Positions 34,383-46,312 of a stretch of DNA of 64,000 nucleotides are shown here, one piece after another; the first letter of the stretch is position 1; each line of letters begins with the position of its first letter. The DNA lies in assembly GCA_947311845.1 (NCBI GenBank), contig CAMZMU010000062.1, positions 53,333,692 to 53,397,691 of the forward strand. The letters run 5' to 3'. Below the pieces are notes generated by a model. The model ran no database searches, was not told the origin of the DNA, and saw only the letters and a program-made list of their open reading frames with translations. Origin of the DNA: Poa pratensis (Eukaryota > Streptophyta > Magnoliopsida > Poales > Poaceae). A program made the translations under genes and the position numbers.

Positions 34383-34681
34383 CACATCAGATCTTAACGC
34401 ACCATTCACATGATCACATCCAGAGGGCATCAGACAATAGAATGAATGTAGTTCAGTCTGCAACTGAAAAAATCTACCACATCTTCTATAGCTTAAGGCT
34501 GTTAGTTGTAAAAAGCAAGTCCTGATCACATCAGATCTTAACGCACCATTCACATGATCACATCCAGAGGGCATCAGACAATAGAATGAATGTAGTTCAG
34601 TCTGCAACTGAAAAAATCTACCGCATCTTCTATATATATTTTTACTTTTGTAAGGCTGTTAGTTGTAAAAAGCAAGTCCTG
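34383..34681. repeat. Two-copy tandem duplication, about 144-155 bp
   Basis: Copy 1 starts at 34383 and copy 2 at 34527 (CACATCAGATCTTAACGCAC...). Both end with TTGTAAAAAGCAAGTCCTGA. Copy 2 has an extra short T/A-rich insertion near 34635. The copies are almost identical, so the duplication is recent. Confidence 0.9.
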
Positions 34682-34869
34682 ATATGCAAAATAAATATAT
34701 TTTTACAGCAACCTAACTGGTAACGGACATGCTATCAGGACCATGCTCAAGGGGTGTATGCAGTGGAACAGAAATTCGTTTAAAACACTGTCTGCCAAGA
34801 ATAACTGCTATAAAACATAACAAATCCTATAAGATACCAAAATGACGATGACTACATTCGGAGTAGGGA

Positions 34870-35262
34870 TTTTTGACTGCGGAGCTCGCTTTTATTTTAA
34901 AACCTCGAAAATGGTATTTAAAGTTTCAAAAAAAATCTGGAAACAAATTACAGATGTATTCAATATAATATATCCTACGGACGTGCTAAATCTCACTTTA
35001 ATATTTCAATATTTCTGTATTCTGAGCTACACGGAAATGAAAAAGTATGGATCTAATTAAAGTAAACAGTCCATGTTTTCAAAACTACAAAATTCGTAAG
35101 ATTTATCATATTTGTGTAGCCTAGAGTTAAAAGAAATACAGTTGTGATTATGCATTCTTGTAGAATACATCTAGCATTTTTTTAGATTTATCTAAAACTT
35201 GGAAATAAGATTTCCGATTTTTTTAAAAAAATAAAGGGAGTACCAGAGCTCGGGAGCAAAAA
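34870..35262. mobile_element. Putative MITE-like element
   Basis: About 390 bp, very A+T-rich, bounded by imperfect inverted termini: TTTTTGACTGCGGAGCTC on the left and, in reverse complement, TTTTTGCTCCCGAGCTC on the right. No clear target duplication was found, so the class is uncertain. Confidence 0.4.
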
Positions 35263-36214
35263 GGAATTATCGCCACATTGGCATATACTGCATTACTCTA
35301 GTCTACACATAGTCTATTTTTAAATGGCTTAGAAACCACGTAGCTTCTACTAGACGATTCTATCAACCAATAGAAGTTAAGTTCCACCTACCTTTCCAGA
35401 TATCATCATATGAGGACTTGTTAAAGTTAAAGTGTTAGGTTTCAACAAAAACTATGGTGCATCAAAATCGAAAGACTAAACATAGCCCCCAAGAGTATGT
35501 TGCAAGGATATCATTTCAAGATCCAAGTTTCGAAGTCCAAATATGCAGAATCATGGATAAAGGAACTTCTATAACTGAAGACCAGCTGTAAGTATTGAAA
35601 CTCAGCTGAATCAATCGAACCTTACTTGTCAGCATAACAAGTGCAAGTGCAGACAGCAAAGGATGCAAGCAGGCAGCAAAACGATCAGCATCATCAAACT
35701 GCATCAGCATCATCATAATCACGATCGCCATCACCAGCATCGTCATCATTAGCAGATACAGCACAAACAATATCGACCGCAACAGCAAGTAACTTGTGTG
35801 TTGACCTTTTATCAACCAGCATCCCTTCACCACATCATGTAACTAGAAAGGTGCAAATTACCATTTAAAGTAAGTACACAACATTGGAGAGGAGAAGTAA
35901 TATTGAGTGCTAAGTAGACAAGATTGAATGGGAAGAAAGTGAAGTACATATAGTTCTAACAAGCATCCAGATATCTACAAAGCAGTATCTGCAGCTTGAA
36001 GCAGACACTGATATCAAGCACTGCGGCGTTTCAGTTTGTAACTGAAGAGTGTTCACAACCAAGCAACTAAACAGCCTCTGGTACGAGCAGTCCTGTTCCA
36101 TTCATCCTATATAAAGAAGAAGCACGAGTTATGTTTATCACATGTAAGATTTTTAACCTTGGTGACGTAAATAATATTTTTATAAACTAGAGACCTCCAT
36201 CATTGATTTTCAGC

Positions 36215-38463
36215 TTATGTTGAAGGGCTACGAGAGCGTGGAGACCGGTCATCATTGCGTTTGACAGGAGATCCCTCACGAGAAGATGGCGTCCTGCGAG
36301 GTGAGCGGCTAGGGCTTCTACGTGCAGGCGACACACTGTAATCAACCATTGAAGGGCATCAGTCCAATTCAGCGAGGCAAAACAATAGAGTTGATTGCCC
36401 ACGGTGCATACCTGTCTCTGCCACGCCTCCTGTCATCATCAGGAGTGTAGCTGCGACTCCTGCTACGACTCGGGCTTCTACATGTGAACAATGATAATTA
36501 TTAAGAAAGAGCTTACAGTATAATTGAGCAAACAACAACATTTATTGTCTGAATGTAGATACCTGTCCCTGCCACGCCTCCTATAATTATCAGGACTGGA
36601 GCTGCGACTCCTGCTTCGACGATGATAATCCCTGTCTCTGTACCTGTCACGTCCATACCTCTCTCTACTCAGACTCCGACTTCGCCTTCTAGAATAATCT
36701 CTGCCCCGATGATCATCCCGGTACCTGCAGATGTGGTAAAAAATGGTTTCTGCCATCGTGACAAACAAGAGCATCTAACAAGAACAAGGAAATCCCAACA
36801 GGCTTTGCAAATGGACAGTGCCAAATCATAATATGATATATCTACCTAAACAACAGAACACTGGGAATTTAGCAATATGGCCAGTAGTGCTCACCGGCGA
36901 AGCTAGAGGCATAAAATCATGCCATGTCCACTGGCTTCATATTAAAGAGCCTAGTGGACCTCTGTTTGTTATGCAACTACAGCCCTATTTTTTATTGTGT
37001 TTTAAATTCACTTCATTAAAGAGGATCACAAGCCAGATGAGCGCATGTCCCAGGGGAAACCGGGCTTATGGGGCTTGTGCACAAACCCAAGGTCCCGAAC
37101 GGGAAGTACATGTGTTTATGGTTAACCAAGTCTATATACAGAGGGCAGCAGAAGAAACCGACACTTGAAGATGCATGTGTAAATTTATAAGATCTAGAAA
37201 AAAATGGTATTACCCCCGTCTTGGACTGCGGCTTCTGGAACGACCCCTTGACCTTGGGAGCGTTTCCATGATTCTTCCTTTCTGACTGCAAAGTTGAGAC
37301 AAAAGAATATTGTGTTCAGTTGTGTTCTACTTTATTCGTTTATATAGATGAACCAACCATATTACTCTCTAATAAAGTTTATAGTTTTAAAAAGAGGCTT
37401 TTCTCGTATATTATTTCTGGTGCTGCTGATGGCAAGCATATGTGTGTTGGCATACAAACTTTCTTGTCAGATTTGACTATTTTCATAAGTTCCTGGACAT
37501 GATAAAATAACAACAATACCCCAGGACCATGTTGCACAAGGAACAGATGTAACCACTACTTCAGGAACGATGTCTCAAAATCTAAGATAATTCATGGCAT
37601 CAAAACAGTGCACAAATATTCAGAACCATCAATTCCTTGACCTAGCACTGAGTATTCTGCTGCACGACAAAAGTTTATGTGGTACCTAATACATCCAACC
37701 AGGAATCAATGAAGTTCACATTTAGCAAAATGACAAATCCATGCCTCAATATCAAAAATCAACAAGTACCATGCGAGCAGTAAAGAAGGGGCATTATATC
37801 TTACATCTTCTCAGCGTTTGGGCCGTACTTGGCAAACTGCACCATCATCTCCCTCCCGTCTACCAACCTCCCTGAGAAGTAACCGAGGAAATATAACATG
37901 AGCGCGATCCTAAAACATGTCTGACAGAAAACTGGAATTCGTATGGAGCAGAGGAACCAACCATCCAGTCGATCAACTGCCTTCTGCGCCTCGTCCTCAT
38001 ACTTGTACCTCACGAAGGCAAAACCTCGCGAGTCGCCAGTCCTACAGAATAGTAGATGTATAAACACATAAGTAATTCCCGCAACCCTAAAATTTCTGCA
38101 CCCAGTATCCGCAATCCTACTAGCCATCCACCTAACCCTAACACAGCAGACACAGATCAAGTAACCGGCGAACGAACGAACCAACCGAAATTCCTCTCAC
38201 CTACGGTCCCTGGGGATGTAGATGTCGACGACCTCGCCGTACTTATCGAAGAGCGGGAAGAGGTCATCGGCGGTCGTACCTGCGAGAAACGAGCGGGGCG
38301 GGGATCAGACCAGACACCAATTTGAAAGCTAGCCACCGCCGGAGAAGGGAAGAGGGGATACGAAGGGGGGGGGGAGAGGAGGAACTCACGGAAGGTGATG
38401 TTGAGGACGAGGAGGGAGTAGTGTCGCGGATCGGCGGCGGGCCGAGCGGCCGAACCGCGACAT
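36215..38463 (-). CDS. SC35: SC35-type SR splicing factor, eight exons, exon 1 frame disturbed
   Basis: Exons (minus): 38463-38390, 38279-38201, 38041-37962, 37871-37805, 37285-37214, 36724-36563, 36477-36412, 36335-36215. Splice sites are GT-AG. The protein has an RRM (RNP2 LLVLNITF, RNP1 RGFAFVRY, end MMVQFAKYGPNAEKI) and an arginine/serine-rich tail (RYRDRDYHRRSRSRSSSP and two similar blocks). SR proteins of this type bind exonic enhancers and recruit the spliceosome in nuclear speckles. Exon 1 is two bases short. From the ATG the frame reads MSRFGRSARRR..., while the conserved GPPPIRDT and YSLLVLNITF lie in the two other frames. The missing bases fall in a GGG run and a CC pair. The total coding length is a multiple of three only if both are restored (240 residues). 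Exons 2-8 are intact, so assembly error and a recent null allele are both possible. Confidence 0.9.
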
Positions 38464-38760
38464 CTCGCTGGAGCCGGAGGCGGCGGGCGGCGCGCGGCCG
38501 GAGCGGCGGTTGCGACGTGGCGAGCGGAGGGCGGAGGCGATGAGCGGAGAGAGGTTGGGTGGGTGACCGGGTGGCCACAAAAGTTTGCCGATCCTTCTAG
38601 GCTCGGGCGCACGGCGCACGCGGCACGACGGAGAGCACCTGGGCCTGGGCTGGTCGGCCTGTTTTAAAGTGGGCGTCTGTGGCATCACATCGGGCCGGCC
38701 CGCTCTGTTTTCATTTTCCATACCAGATTTTTTCTCAAGAAAAAACTGGTGTCTAAGAAA
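38464..38760 (-). promoter_or_regulatory. Upstream region of the SC35-type gene
   Basis: A GC-rich leader (38464-38560) is preceded by GGGCC/GGCCC-rich sequence (38640-38700). No TATA box is obvious, consistent with a broadly expressed gene. Confidence 0.4.
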
Positions 38761-38789
38761 ACATATTTTATTCTTCACCTAGTTTGCAC

Positions 38790-39050
38790 ACTAGACTAAA
38801 AAAACAGCAGAACGGATACGCTTACATACACTAACCCTATGAACGCACACACTATATCCCTATGAGCACTAAAAGATTGAGTCGGCGGATCAAGTCTCCA
38901 AATTGACGAAGTCACACATGTGTTTCGCTATCGACGGGAGCATTGTCTCTCACTGAAAAATATTTTAACTAAATGAGAAACACTAACGTTAAACCTGAGT
39001 TTTGAATTCCGGTGGATTGGGAAACAACCACCCACATCACCATCCTATTA
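38790..39050 (-). mobile_element. Degenerate SINE-like fragment (Au-SINE type)
   Basis: Read on the minus strand, a diverged tRNA-like B-box region (CCGGAATTCAAAACTCAGG) is followed by body phrases recalling grass Au SINEs (AATGCTCCCGTCGA, GTGCTCATAGGG, GTGTGCGTTCATAGGG) and ends in a T-run. Assignment is from recalled family style, not alignment. Confidence 0.45.
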
Positions 39051-40519
39051 TAGTAAGGTTTCTCTTCGCACACTATACTTGAGAATCAAAATTTTCAACT
39101 TAGATGAATCGTAAATGTATAAAATGCAACTCGAGGAGTTTCATTTTTTCAACAAAGTTAATTAATGTGCATCACACTATGCCATGTAGAATTGTCCCGG
39201 TGAACACATATGACTCTACTTACGCTAATTAGCAAGTCTGGCGAACCTTTTGCGACAAATCCTTTTTTTTTCTTGCGAAGTACGAAGACAACTCCTTCTT
39301 TTCTTACAAAGTCCGAAGCGTCATTGGATGATCCAGCTAGATCAGTGGACAAATAAGCTGGTCCTGTTTGTGTGTTAGTTGCATGCTTACCAAAAGTATC
39401 AGTAAACAGTGCAGTTGTGCGCGACGCATTTGTCTGCATTTTTTAGGCAATTCACTGTGACGCAGTTTATTCATCTGAATCGCAAGTCTCAACTGCGTCG
39501 TCTCGACTTCATATCATGCCTCGACTGCTATGTTTCTAGCTTAGCACTGGTAAACGTTTCCTCCGGAGTCACGTCCAAAATGTAAATATTCTTGGATGGA
39601 AATCATGCCAGGCAACTCTAGCACAAGCCTAGGGTGGTTATGTACCAAATTTGGCAATGCCTTCTTTTTTCGAGAGAAATTTAGCAAGGGTATTATGATA
39701 GTACTGACAGCTATGATTATTTTTCATCAAAATGCATCATATACAGGAAAAAAACGATAACATGGAGAAACATGGTGCTAGCTTCTAAGCAACAAGGAAA
39801 TTCAGTGGTAATAGTTCATGACGGTACACATTTCACTCTAAGTTCAGCCGGCAATAACATGACTCTTTGGCTAATACTAGTACTGATCCTTGCACTATGT
39901 TTGATGGGATATTTCCAGACTTCCAGTAGAAGTTCATGAGCAAGGGAAGCTACACTGCTTATACCATGGCATATAAACGTCGCAATCTAAAATTGTGGAA
40001 CTCTAGAGCATAACAACTTCCCTGGAGACGCTCATACAAATGTGGTGTATTCAGGTGTCCCCCTGCCAGTTAACATCATGGTTCATCTGCAGCATCAGAG
40101 AGATTCAGAATTGTCTTTTACTATTAGGAAAACAACAGACTATAAAATCTGATTCAAACTTAAATGTTGAAAGATAATGGTGCATTAACAATGTTGATCT
40201 AAAGATGACCCAAGGACATCATACAACGACATCTCATAACTAGGTGGTTCTTATTTCCTGCGTAGCTAGCTTGGTCCTTCTTGATGTGTATATACCCTAT
40301 ATTTTCTTTTTTTACGGGACACCCTATATTTACCGATAGATCATTCACTGATCTAAAATAGGATACTTCTGCGCCACTTTGATACATTACCAATCAAACT
40401 TTAACAAGAAAGAAAGACATACCATTTTTACATGCTTAAGAGTTTGGACAATTTTTTTTAAGAACTCAAGTTTTTCTGGGTAATTTCTGGTCACACAACA
40501 ACTCAAGTTTTTTTTTTAC
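39051..40519. other. Intergenic stretch, nothing identified
   Basis: The remaining exons of the HMA6-like gene would be expected here on the minus strand, but no transmembrane, phosphorylation (DKTGT) or ATP-binding segment can be found. An open frame at 39158-39439 shows no known motif. Confidence 0.55.
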
Positions 40520-41847
40520 CTTGTGTGCGAGACTGAAATCCACAGGTACCAAGATGACTTGCAAGTTTCTCTCCACATTGCTTCTGCCAATCTTCTGTTA
40601 CCTTGACTTCAGGAGTTGTCCACACAACAGCCGATGCTTCTTTGAAATTAACTGTAGCAGAAGTAACCTCAGGCTGAAAAAGGGATGGGAGTATATGGTG
40701 AGGTGCATCAGAAGAGCAAACAGAAAATAAAAGGAGACTGGTTTCAAGAAAATAAAGGGAGGAAATAGAAAGGGTCTCAAGAATCTGGTGTGTATGCACA
40801 AAGTGGAAACATCTAGACAGGTCAACGTAGATAACATCCATATACATATAATGGTTTTACTAAATCCCTGTTAATCATATAGGAGCAGAAATGTAACTGG
40901 TGTATGCTTTTCAAATCTATTTATATAGGAACAGAAATGTAGTTTTCAGCATCTAAAATGAGTAGCTGCCCCTCTCTACCCAGACATTGCTGCCATGATA
41001 GAAATTCATCAGCAATATAAAACGGATAATCATTTCCCTCCCTTCCCTCGATTCATTACTTTCGGATCAGGCGTGGGTGCCCCTCAATTGCTGGCACAAA
41101 CTTCAAATATACAATGACTTAACTAAAATTATTTACAATAAGAATTTATGACATGTATGGTTTCAGATCTTGTTTGGATTGAACGAAGCTACCTACTTAA
41201 ATTTCATCAATGAATTGCTCTTCACATTCTATGCACAAACCCAATACGACAATGAGTTATGCGCTCTTTTGTTTCAGCTTCAGTCCATTCTTTTATAAAA
41301 GTTATTTGCGGTGGGTCGGTATCAATTATCTTGATAAAATCAAGTGTACTTCCAGTCACCGATTCACTGTGCTAGTGTGCTGAACCGTTCACATAATTTT
41401 GCAAGAGAATTGAAGCGAAACTGAGATAATACATAGAACTGAGAGAAAAACAAGATTACCTGACTCTCCAGAATCCGCTTCACACTTGCGGCGCAACCAT
41501 CACACATCATGCCCTGCTAGTATGAGCCACACAACAGCGCATCATGCCTGGACCCTAACCCTCTCGCGAAATTCAAAGAGACCTCCAAATTCAGACTAGC
41601 TGTTGAGGCGAGAACTGCACCTGGACACTGAGCAAGATCGCATCGGATGCCGGCTCTGCCGCCTCGCCGAGCGCCGCCGCCGCGGCGGTGACCGACGAGG
41701 TAACGCCACCGCGGGGACGCAAAGCGCCACAGATGCTGCTGGAGGAGAAGAAATGGAGGCGATGCGGCGAGGGGGGAAGAGGAGAGGGTTCTGGCTTGGA
41801 GGGAGAGGGGATGATGGAGATAATCTCGTTATTAGCGCAGACTCCAT
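40520..41847 (-). pseudogene. HMA6: Chloroplast copper P-type ATPase (PAA1/HMA6-like), first three exons only
   Basis: Exons (minus): 41847-41621, 41513-41460, 40673-40520, with GT-AG boundaries. Exon 1 starts MESALITRLSPSSPLPPSQ, a serine/proline-rich chloroplast transit-peptide type, and ends in the segment SDAILLSVQ. Exon 2 gives GMMCDGCAASVKRILESQ, the metal-binding CxxC motif, and exon 3 completes the HMA domain (PEVTSATVNF ... LGTCGFQSRTQ). Full-length family members are about 900 residues with eight membrane helices and import copper into the plastid. None of the catalytic exons is present before the next gene. Exon 1 is also one base short in a run of six C (41771-41776): the ATG frame and the conserved ALGEAAEPASDAILL frame differ by one. 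This is a truncated copy. Confidence 0.85.
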
Positions 41848-42040
41848 TACTTTGCTCTGATTTCGCGTTCTCTCTCGTCGTCAGAGATAGGAGGCCTATC
41901 CGATTGCTCTGGTTATTACTGTTTCAGCGGAAGAACCGCTGCGCCAGCAATGACGTGGAGAGGTGGACCCCACTTGTCAGTTAGCAACCTACAGTGTCTA
42001 ATCATGGAAAAAAAACAATCACAAGAGAATGAATACTTAC
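41848..42040 (-). promoter_or_regulatory. 5' flank of the HMA6-like fragment
   Basis: Short GC-rich upstream sequence with the phrase CTCTCGTCGTCAGAG. No distinct promoter motif could be called. Confidence 0.25.
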
Positions 42041-42509
42041 TTTTTTTTTTTTTGAGATAACAACTGATGGAATTTCAACAATAGCGAAACCGATTATAAA
42101 TGACTCCAAAAAAAGGAAAATACAATATGGACCCAGAAGACCACACACCGTACTTCCAAATCGCAATCAAGACCATCATCCTTATCGTCACCAACCAGGT
42201 ACAGGGACCGGACCTAGAAGCAGCACATCTTCAGACACCATCGAGCCACCGCCGCCACCTTCGCCACATTGGGCTTTGAACACTGCAGGAGTGCCCACCC
42301 CGCAGGGTGAGAGCTAAGAACCTTCTCCAGACCATCGGGCAGGCAGGAGATGAGGAAGACCAGGCAGTACCTCCAATCCAAGATCCCCGAGCAGTAGGTC
42401 CCAACCATCGACGCCACGTCGAGCCGCCTCCTCCCCTCGCCACCTTGGCCGACCGAAAGAAGCTTCAAGACGAGACAGGCGCATCTCAAAAAAAGACCAT
42501 AAACAACCC
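42041..42509 (-). mobile_element. Poly(A)-tailed retroposon, 3' part
   Basis: On the minus strand the sequence ends in a run of 13 A (plus-strand T at 42041-42053), the mark of a LINE or other non-LTR retroposon. It is interrupted at 42509 by the copia solo LTR and resumes at 57857-58000. No RT domain is visible in these pieces, so the class is tentative. Confidence 0.5.
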
Positions 42510-43608
42510 TGAAAGGACACGGATCTCGCCTAGAGGGGGGTGAATAGGCGATTAAAATTCTTTATGGTTTAGGCTTGAATAAATGCGGAATAAAACTAGC
42601 GTTTAATTTATCAAGCACGAAACCTAAACAAGCTAGGTTTACCTATGTGCACCAACAACTTATGCTAAACAATATAAGCAAATATGTGATAGCAAGATAT
42701 ATTACTTCAAACTCGATGGCTATCACAAAGTAAATAGCATAAGTAAGAAGCTCGAGTATAGAAATACCGAGACACTTGGAGACGATGATTTATCCCGAAG
42801 TTCACTTCCCAATAGAAGCTACGTCTCCGTTGGAGCGGTGCGGAGTCACAAAGTGATCCCCGAATAGCTGTAAAAATGGCACACCGTAATCTCCTTCGTG
42901 CCTCCACCAATGTGGAGTGCCACGAACCACTATGGGACACTTAAGGGTGGTCACCGAACCCGTACAAGGATGAGGCACACTCCACAGCTTAATTGGAGGC
43001 TCTCACCGAATTCCCGCGGCTCCCAAAGCCACAAGAATCACAAGGTTGGGGCGCGTCTCCACAACTTAATTGGAGGCTCCCAACAATCCCGCGAGCCACC
43101 AAAACTCCGAGATCAAGTAGGACCGTCTAGGGCACTCCAAGTACCAAAGAGGACAAGCTCTAGGGCACCCCAAGTACCCAAGAGTAACAAGCTTCTCACT
43201 TCGATTTCCACGTATCACCGTGGAGAACTCAAACCGATGCAACCGATGCAATGGGCAAGAACACAAGAAGTGCTCAAAATTCTTCACTCTCAAATCTCAC
43301 CAAAGCAACTAATGCTATTGGGGGGAGAAGAGAGGAAGAACAAAGAAGAACACCAAATTCTTCCAAGATCTAGATCCAAAAGCTTCCCCTCACTTAGAGG
43401 AGAGATTGATTGGTGGAATGATAGATCTAGATCTCCTCTCTCTTTTCCTTCTAATTGGAGGCAAGAATCATGGAGGAATAGAGATAGCAAAGCTCAAAGA
43501 AGGTCAACAATGGGGGAAAACGAGCTCAAGAGTTGGGGTCTCTTTGGAGAAGAAGACCCCTTAAATAGGTGGGGAGAAATCTGCCCGTTTGGCCAGAAAA
43601 AGCACGGG

Positions 43609-43737
43609 TCCGATAATCCGACCCACACTTGAATCGGATAATCCGAAATGCACCAGAGAGCTGCAAAATAGTTGTTTTCGCGACCAACAGAAATCCGGGT
43701 CGGATATTCCGATTCATTTTGAATCGGATTATCTGAT
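43609..43737. repeat. CGGATAATCCG palindrome cluster in the copia solo LTR
   Basis: At least four copies or variants of CGGATAATCCG (CGGAT and ATCCG arms around one central base) occur within 130 bases. They are analogous to the CCGGTAGTACCGG cluster in the neighbouring Sirevirus-like LTRs. Confidence 0.75.
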
Positions 43738-45111
43738 AGTTTGAAAACTAACAGAAACAGCAAACAGAAACTGCAATATCTTTTCATCCGAACTCCGATT
43801 TTGATGTTCTTGGGCTCGTTGGAATCGCCACAACGAGAACGACAAGATGATGCAAGAAAACATCATAGTCCATCATGTGAGGAGGAATCCACAAGAGAAT
43901 AGTTTGACCTCTTTTATAAAAGACAAACCGGTAAAACCTCCAATATCAAAAACGCAACAAGATATTCATGAAATCCGTTTTTGATGGACTAGAGTTTGGT
44001 ATAGAGATGACACAAGCTCTAAATTCTCACATGGATGAAAGCCAAATAAGAACCAATAAAGATGATATGCCAAGTATGCAAAGGTTTGAGTTCTCTCCAA
44101 CTGATACGCTAAAACTCAATCGAGAGCCCCTCTTGATAGTACGATATCTATCCTATAACCCGTCTCCCAACTAGAACCACGAGATCGGTAAAATAGAAAC
44201 CCTATTGATAATCCACAAGTATAGGGGATCGCGTGTAGCCTTTTCGATAAGTAAGAGTGCCGAACCCAACGAGGAGCTAAAGGTAGGATAAGTATTCTCT
44301 CAAGTTCTATCAACCACTGATACAACTCTACGCGCACTAAACGTTTACTTTATCTAGGAAATAATACTAGAGCAATAATACGGGTATGAGAGATAGCTTT
44401 GCCAGATAATAAATACAAGAAAGTAAAAGCTAGTGCTGCAGCAATAAAATACACTAAGTAACCATATACTAACAGTACCATGAGTGTGGAAAAGTGGTGG
44501 TAATTGTGGTGGCTTTGTCCAAGATTAATTAGTGAAGACATCTAGTTCATTGTCTTTGATGCAGTTTTCAATGTGGGAGAGGCTAAATATACATGCACTC
44601 CACTACTTGGGATTACAAGTACTATTGGATTGTTAGCAAACATCCGTAAATACTAACAATGCATTAAGGTTTCCCCAACCATAGCCTTAAGTTTATGGTC
44701 CTCTTACTCCCATACGTGCAACTAACCGATTTGAGTCCTTAGGTTTTTGTCACTCCGGCAGAACTACTCCCCTTCCTTTGCACATACTACTAACCCTAGG
44801 GTGTTGATCCATGCACGCACAAGTATAATGGACACCAAAGGACAGTACCATATCAACATACAACTCTAATGAACCAAAGACATTCAACAAAGCAATTAAA
44901 AGACAAATAAACTACATAAACATGACATAGATCATAGGATAAATATTATAGCATCAATCACCATGTTTACATAGGACGGTACAGAGGTTTGTGGGAGGAT
45001 GAACCACTGAATACAAGGAGAAGATGGTGATGGAGATAGCGGTGAAGACGGCGGAGAGGGGCAGCGCGGCGGCGCAGGGCGGCGGCGGCGGCGGTGCGGG
45101 GAACTCCTTTC

Positions 45112-46298
45112 TGAAAGGATCGGTATGACACCTAGAGGGGGGTGAATAGGTGCTACTTCAATTTTAGTACTTTTTCAAATTAGGCTTGACACAAAAGGTA
45201 AATTTCTAGATATGCAACTAAGGTGAATTTACCTATATGACAAGCGAGCAACTAAACAAGATACACAAAGTAAAGACAATAAACAAGGATAGAAGTAACC
45301 GAAAGTGAAAGCACGCGGAGACACGGATGTAATCCCGAGTTCCTCCTTTTTAGGGGAGTACGTCTCGTTGGAGAGGTGTGAGCTACCACAAAGGTCAAAA
45401 CTCAACCGCCACAAAGGCGGGTGCACCCTCTTCTCCGATGAACCGCACCACAAAGGTTTGGTTCACCTTCCACTATCGGAATCCTTCAAGGCGGAATCCG
45501 GAGCCCTTACAACAACGATCCGGGGCACAACCCACAAGAGGATTGGGGGCTCCCGAACAGCTACAAATCTGTCACAAAGACAATCAAGTGAGTACAATAT
45601 GAGGCTAGGTTTTCCTAATGGAAATCCTAGCAAAGGTCCCTCAAGTGAATGAGGGGGAAATGAAGAACGGCTTTGTGAAGATGTAGATCCGGGGCTTCTC
45701 CTTCAATCCTCCAAGTATCAACGAGTTTGGGTGGAGGGATTGGGAGATCTATCAAATCTTGAGCTTGCAATCAATGGTGTTCTTCAAGTGTTCAAGCTAG
45801 GGAGCCGGAGGTAGGTGGAGGGGAATAAATACCCCTCCCAGAAATCTGGCCGTTGAAGCTGTAAACAGCCCGCAGCGGTAGTACCGGGCCTCGCCCGGTA
45901 GTACCGACTGACAGGGAACAGACGGCCTGCGAAAGACTGGTCAACGCCTCCCTCCCTTGCGCGCATCGGTAGTACCGGACCGCCTGGTCCGGTAGTGCTC
46001 CCCACCGGTAGTACCGCGCTACTACCGGGGCTACTACCGGATTAAAACGAGCGAGTCCAGAGAGCATTTGGAGATCCGGTACTGGGCCCGGTAGTTCCGC
46101 ACGGCAGAACACCCGGTAGTACCGGGGTGAACCCGGTACCGGCTGACGCAATGAAGACTGCATTCTCTTCCTTTTCTTGAGACAAAACCTGTGCAATATT
46201 AATTGATACAATCCTGCACACTTTTAGCACACACATTAGACATCTAAGTGTGTTGTCAACAAACATCAAAACACTTTGGGGAAGGATATGCCCTTTCA
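45112..46298 (-). repeat. 3' LTR of the Sirevirus-like element
   Basis: 1187 bp. It contains a TATA-like GGGGTATTTATTCCCC (minus strand, 45820-45835) and the palindrome cluster 45876-46143. Confidence 0.93.
45876..46143. repeat. CCGGTAGTACCGG palindrome cluster, 3' LTR
   Basis: About ten copies or half-copies of CGGTAGTACCGG lie within 270 bases. The arms CCGGTA and TACCGG pair perfectly around one base. The same cluster in the other LTR is at 56029-56277, and further copies flank the accessory ORF. Confidence 0.9.
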
Positions 46299-46312
46299 AT
46301 CTCCCCCTTTTT
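46299..46312 (-). other. Polypurine tract of the Sirevirus-like element
   Basis: On the minus strand AAAAAGGGGGAGAT directly precedes the 3' LTR, as required for plus-strand cDNA priming. Confidence 0.85.

Larger units (their letters stand above)
33699..36214. other. Intergenic region between convergent SPT4 and SC35
   Basis: Holds the 3' UTRs of both genes, which point toward each other, a two-copy tandem duplication (34383-34681) and a MITE-like element (34870-35262). A CAT/ATC-rich stretch lies at 35690-35760. Other open frames here lack coding character. Confidence 0.6.

Noticed and set aside
35516..35833. Hydrophobic minus-strand open frame with methionine run
   Set aside because: It is explained by a CAT/ATC-rich simple-sequence stretch in an intergenic region.
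39158..39439. 93-residue minus-strand open frame between SC35 and HMA6
   Set aside because: No motif, no splice context linking it to either gene; probably chance or a TE remnant.
42898..43632. 244-residue plus-strand open frame
   Set aside because: It lies inside the copia solo LTR, spans the palindrome region, has no recognisable motif and biased composition; LTR sequence explains it.
45876..46143. CRISPR-like array of short palindromic repeats
   Set aside because: The repeats are unevenly spaced, overlap in half-copies and sit in a plant retrotransposon LTR.
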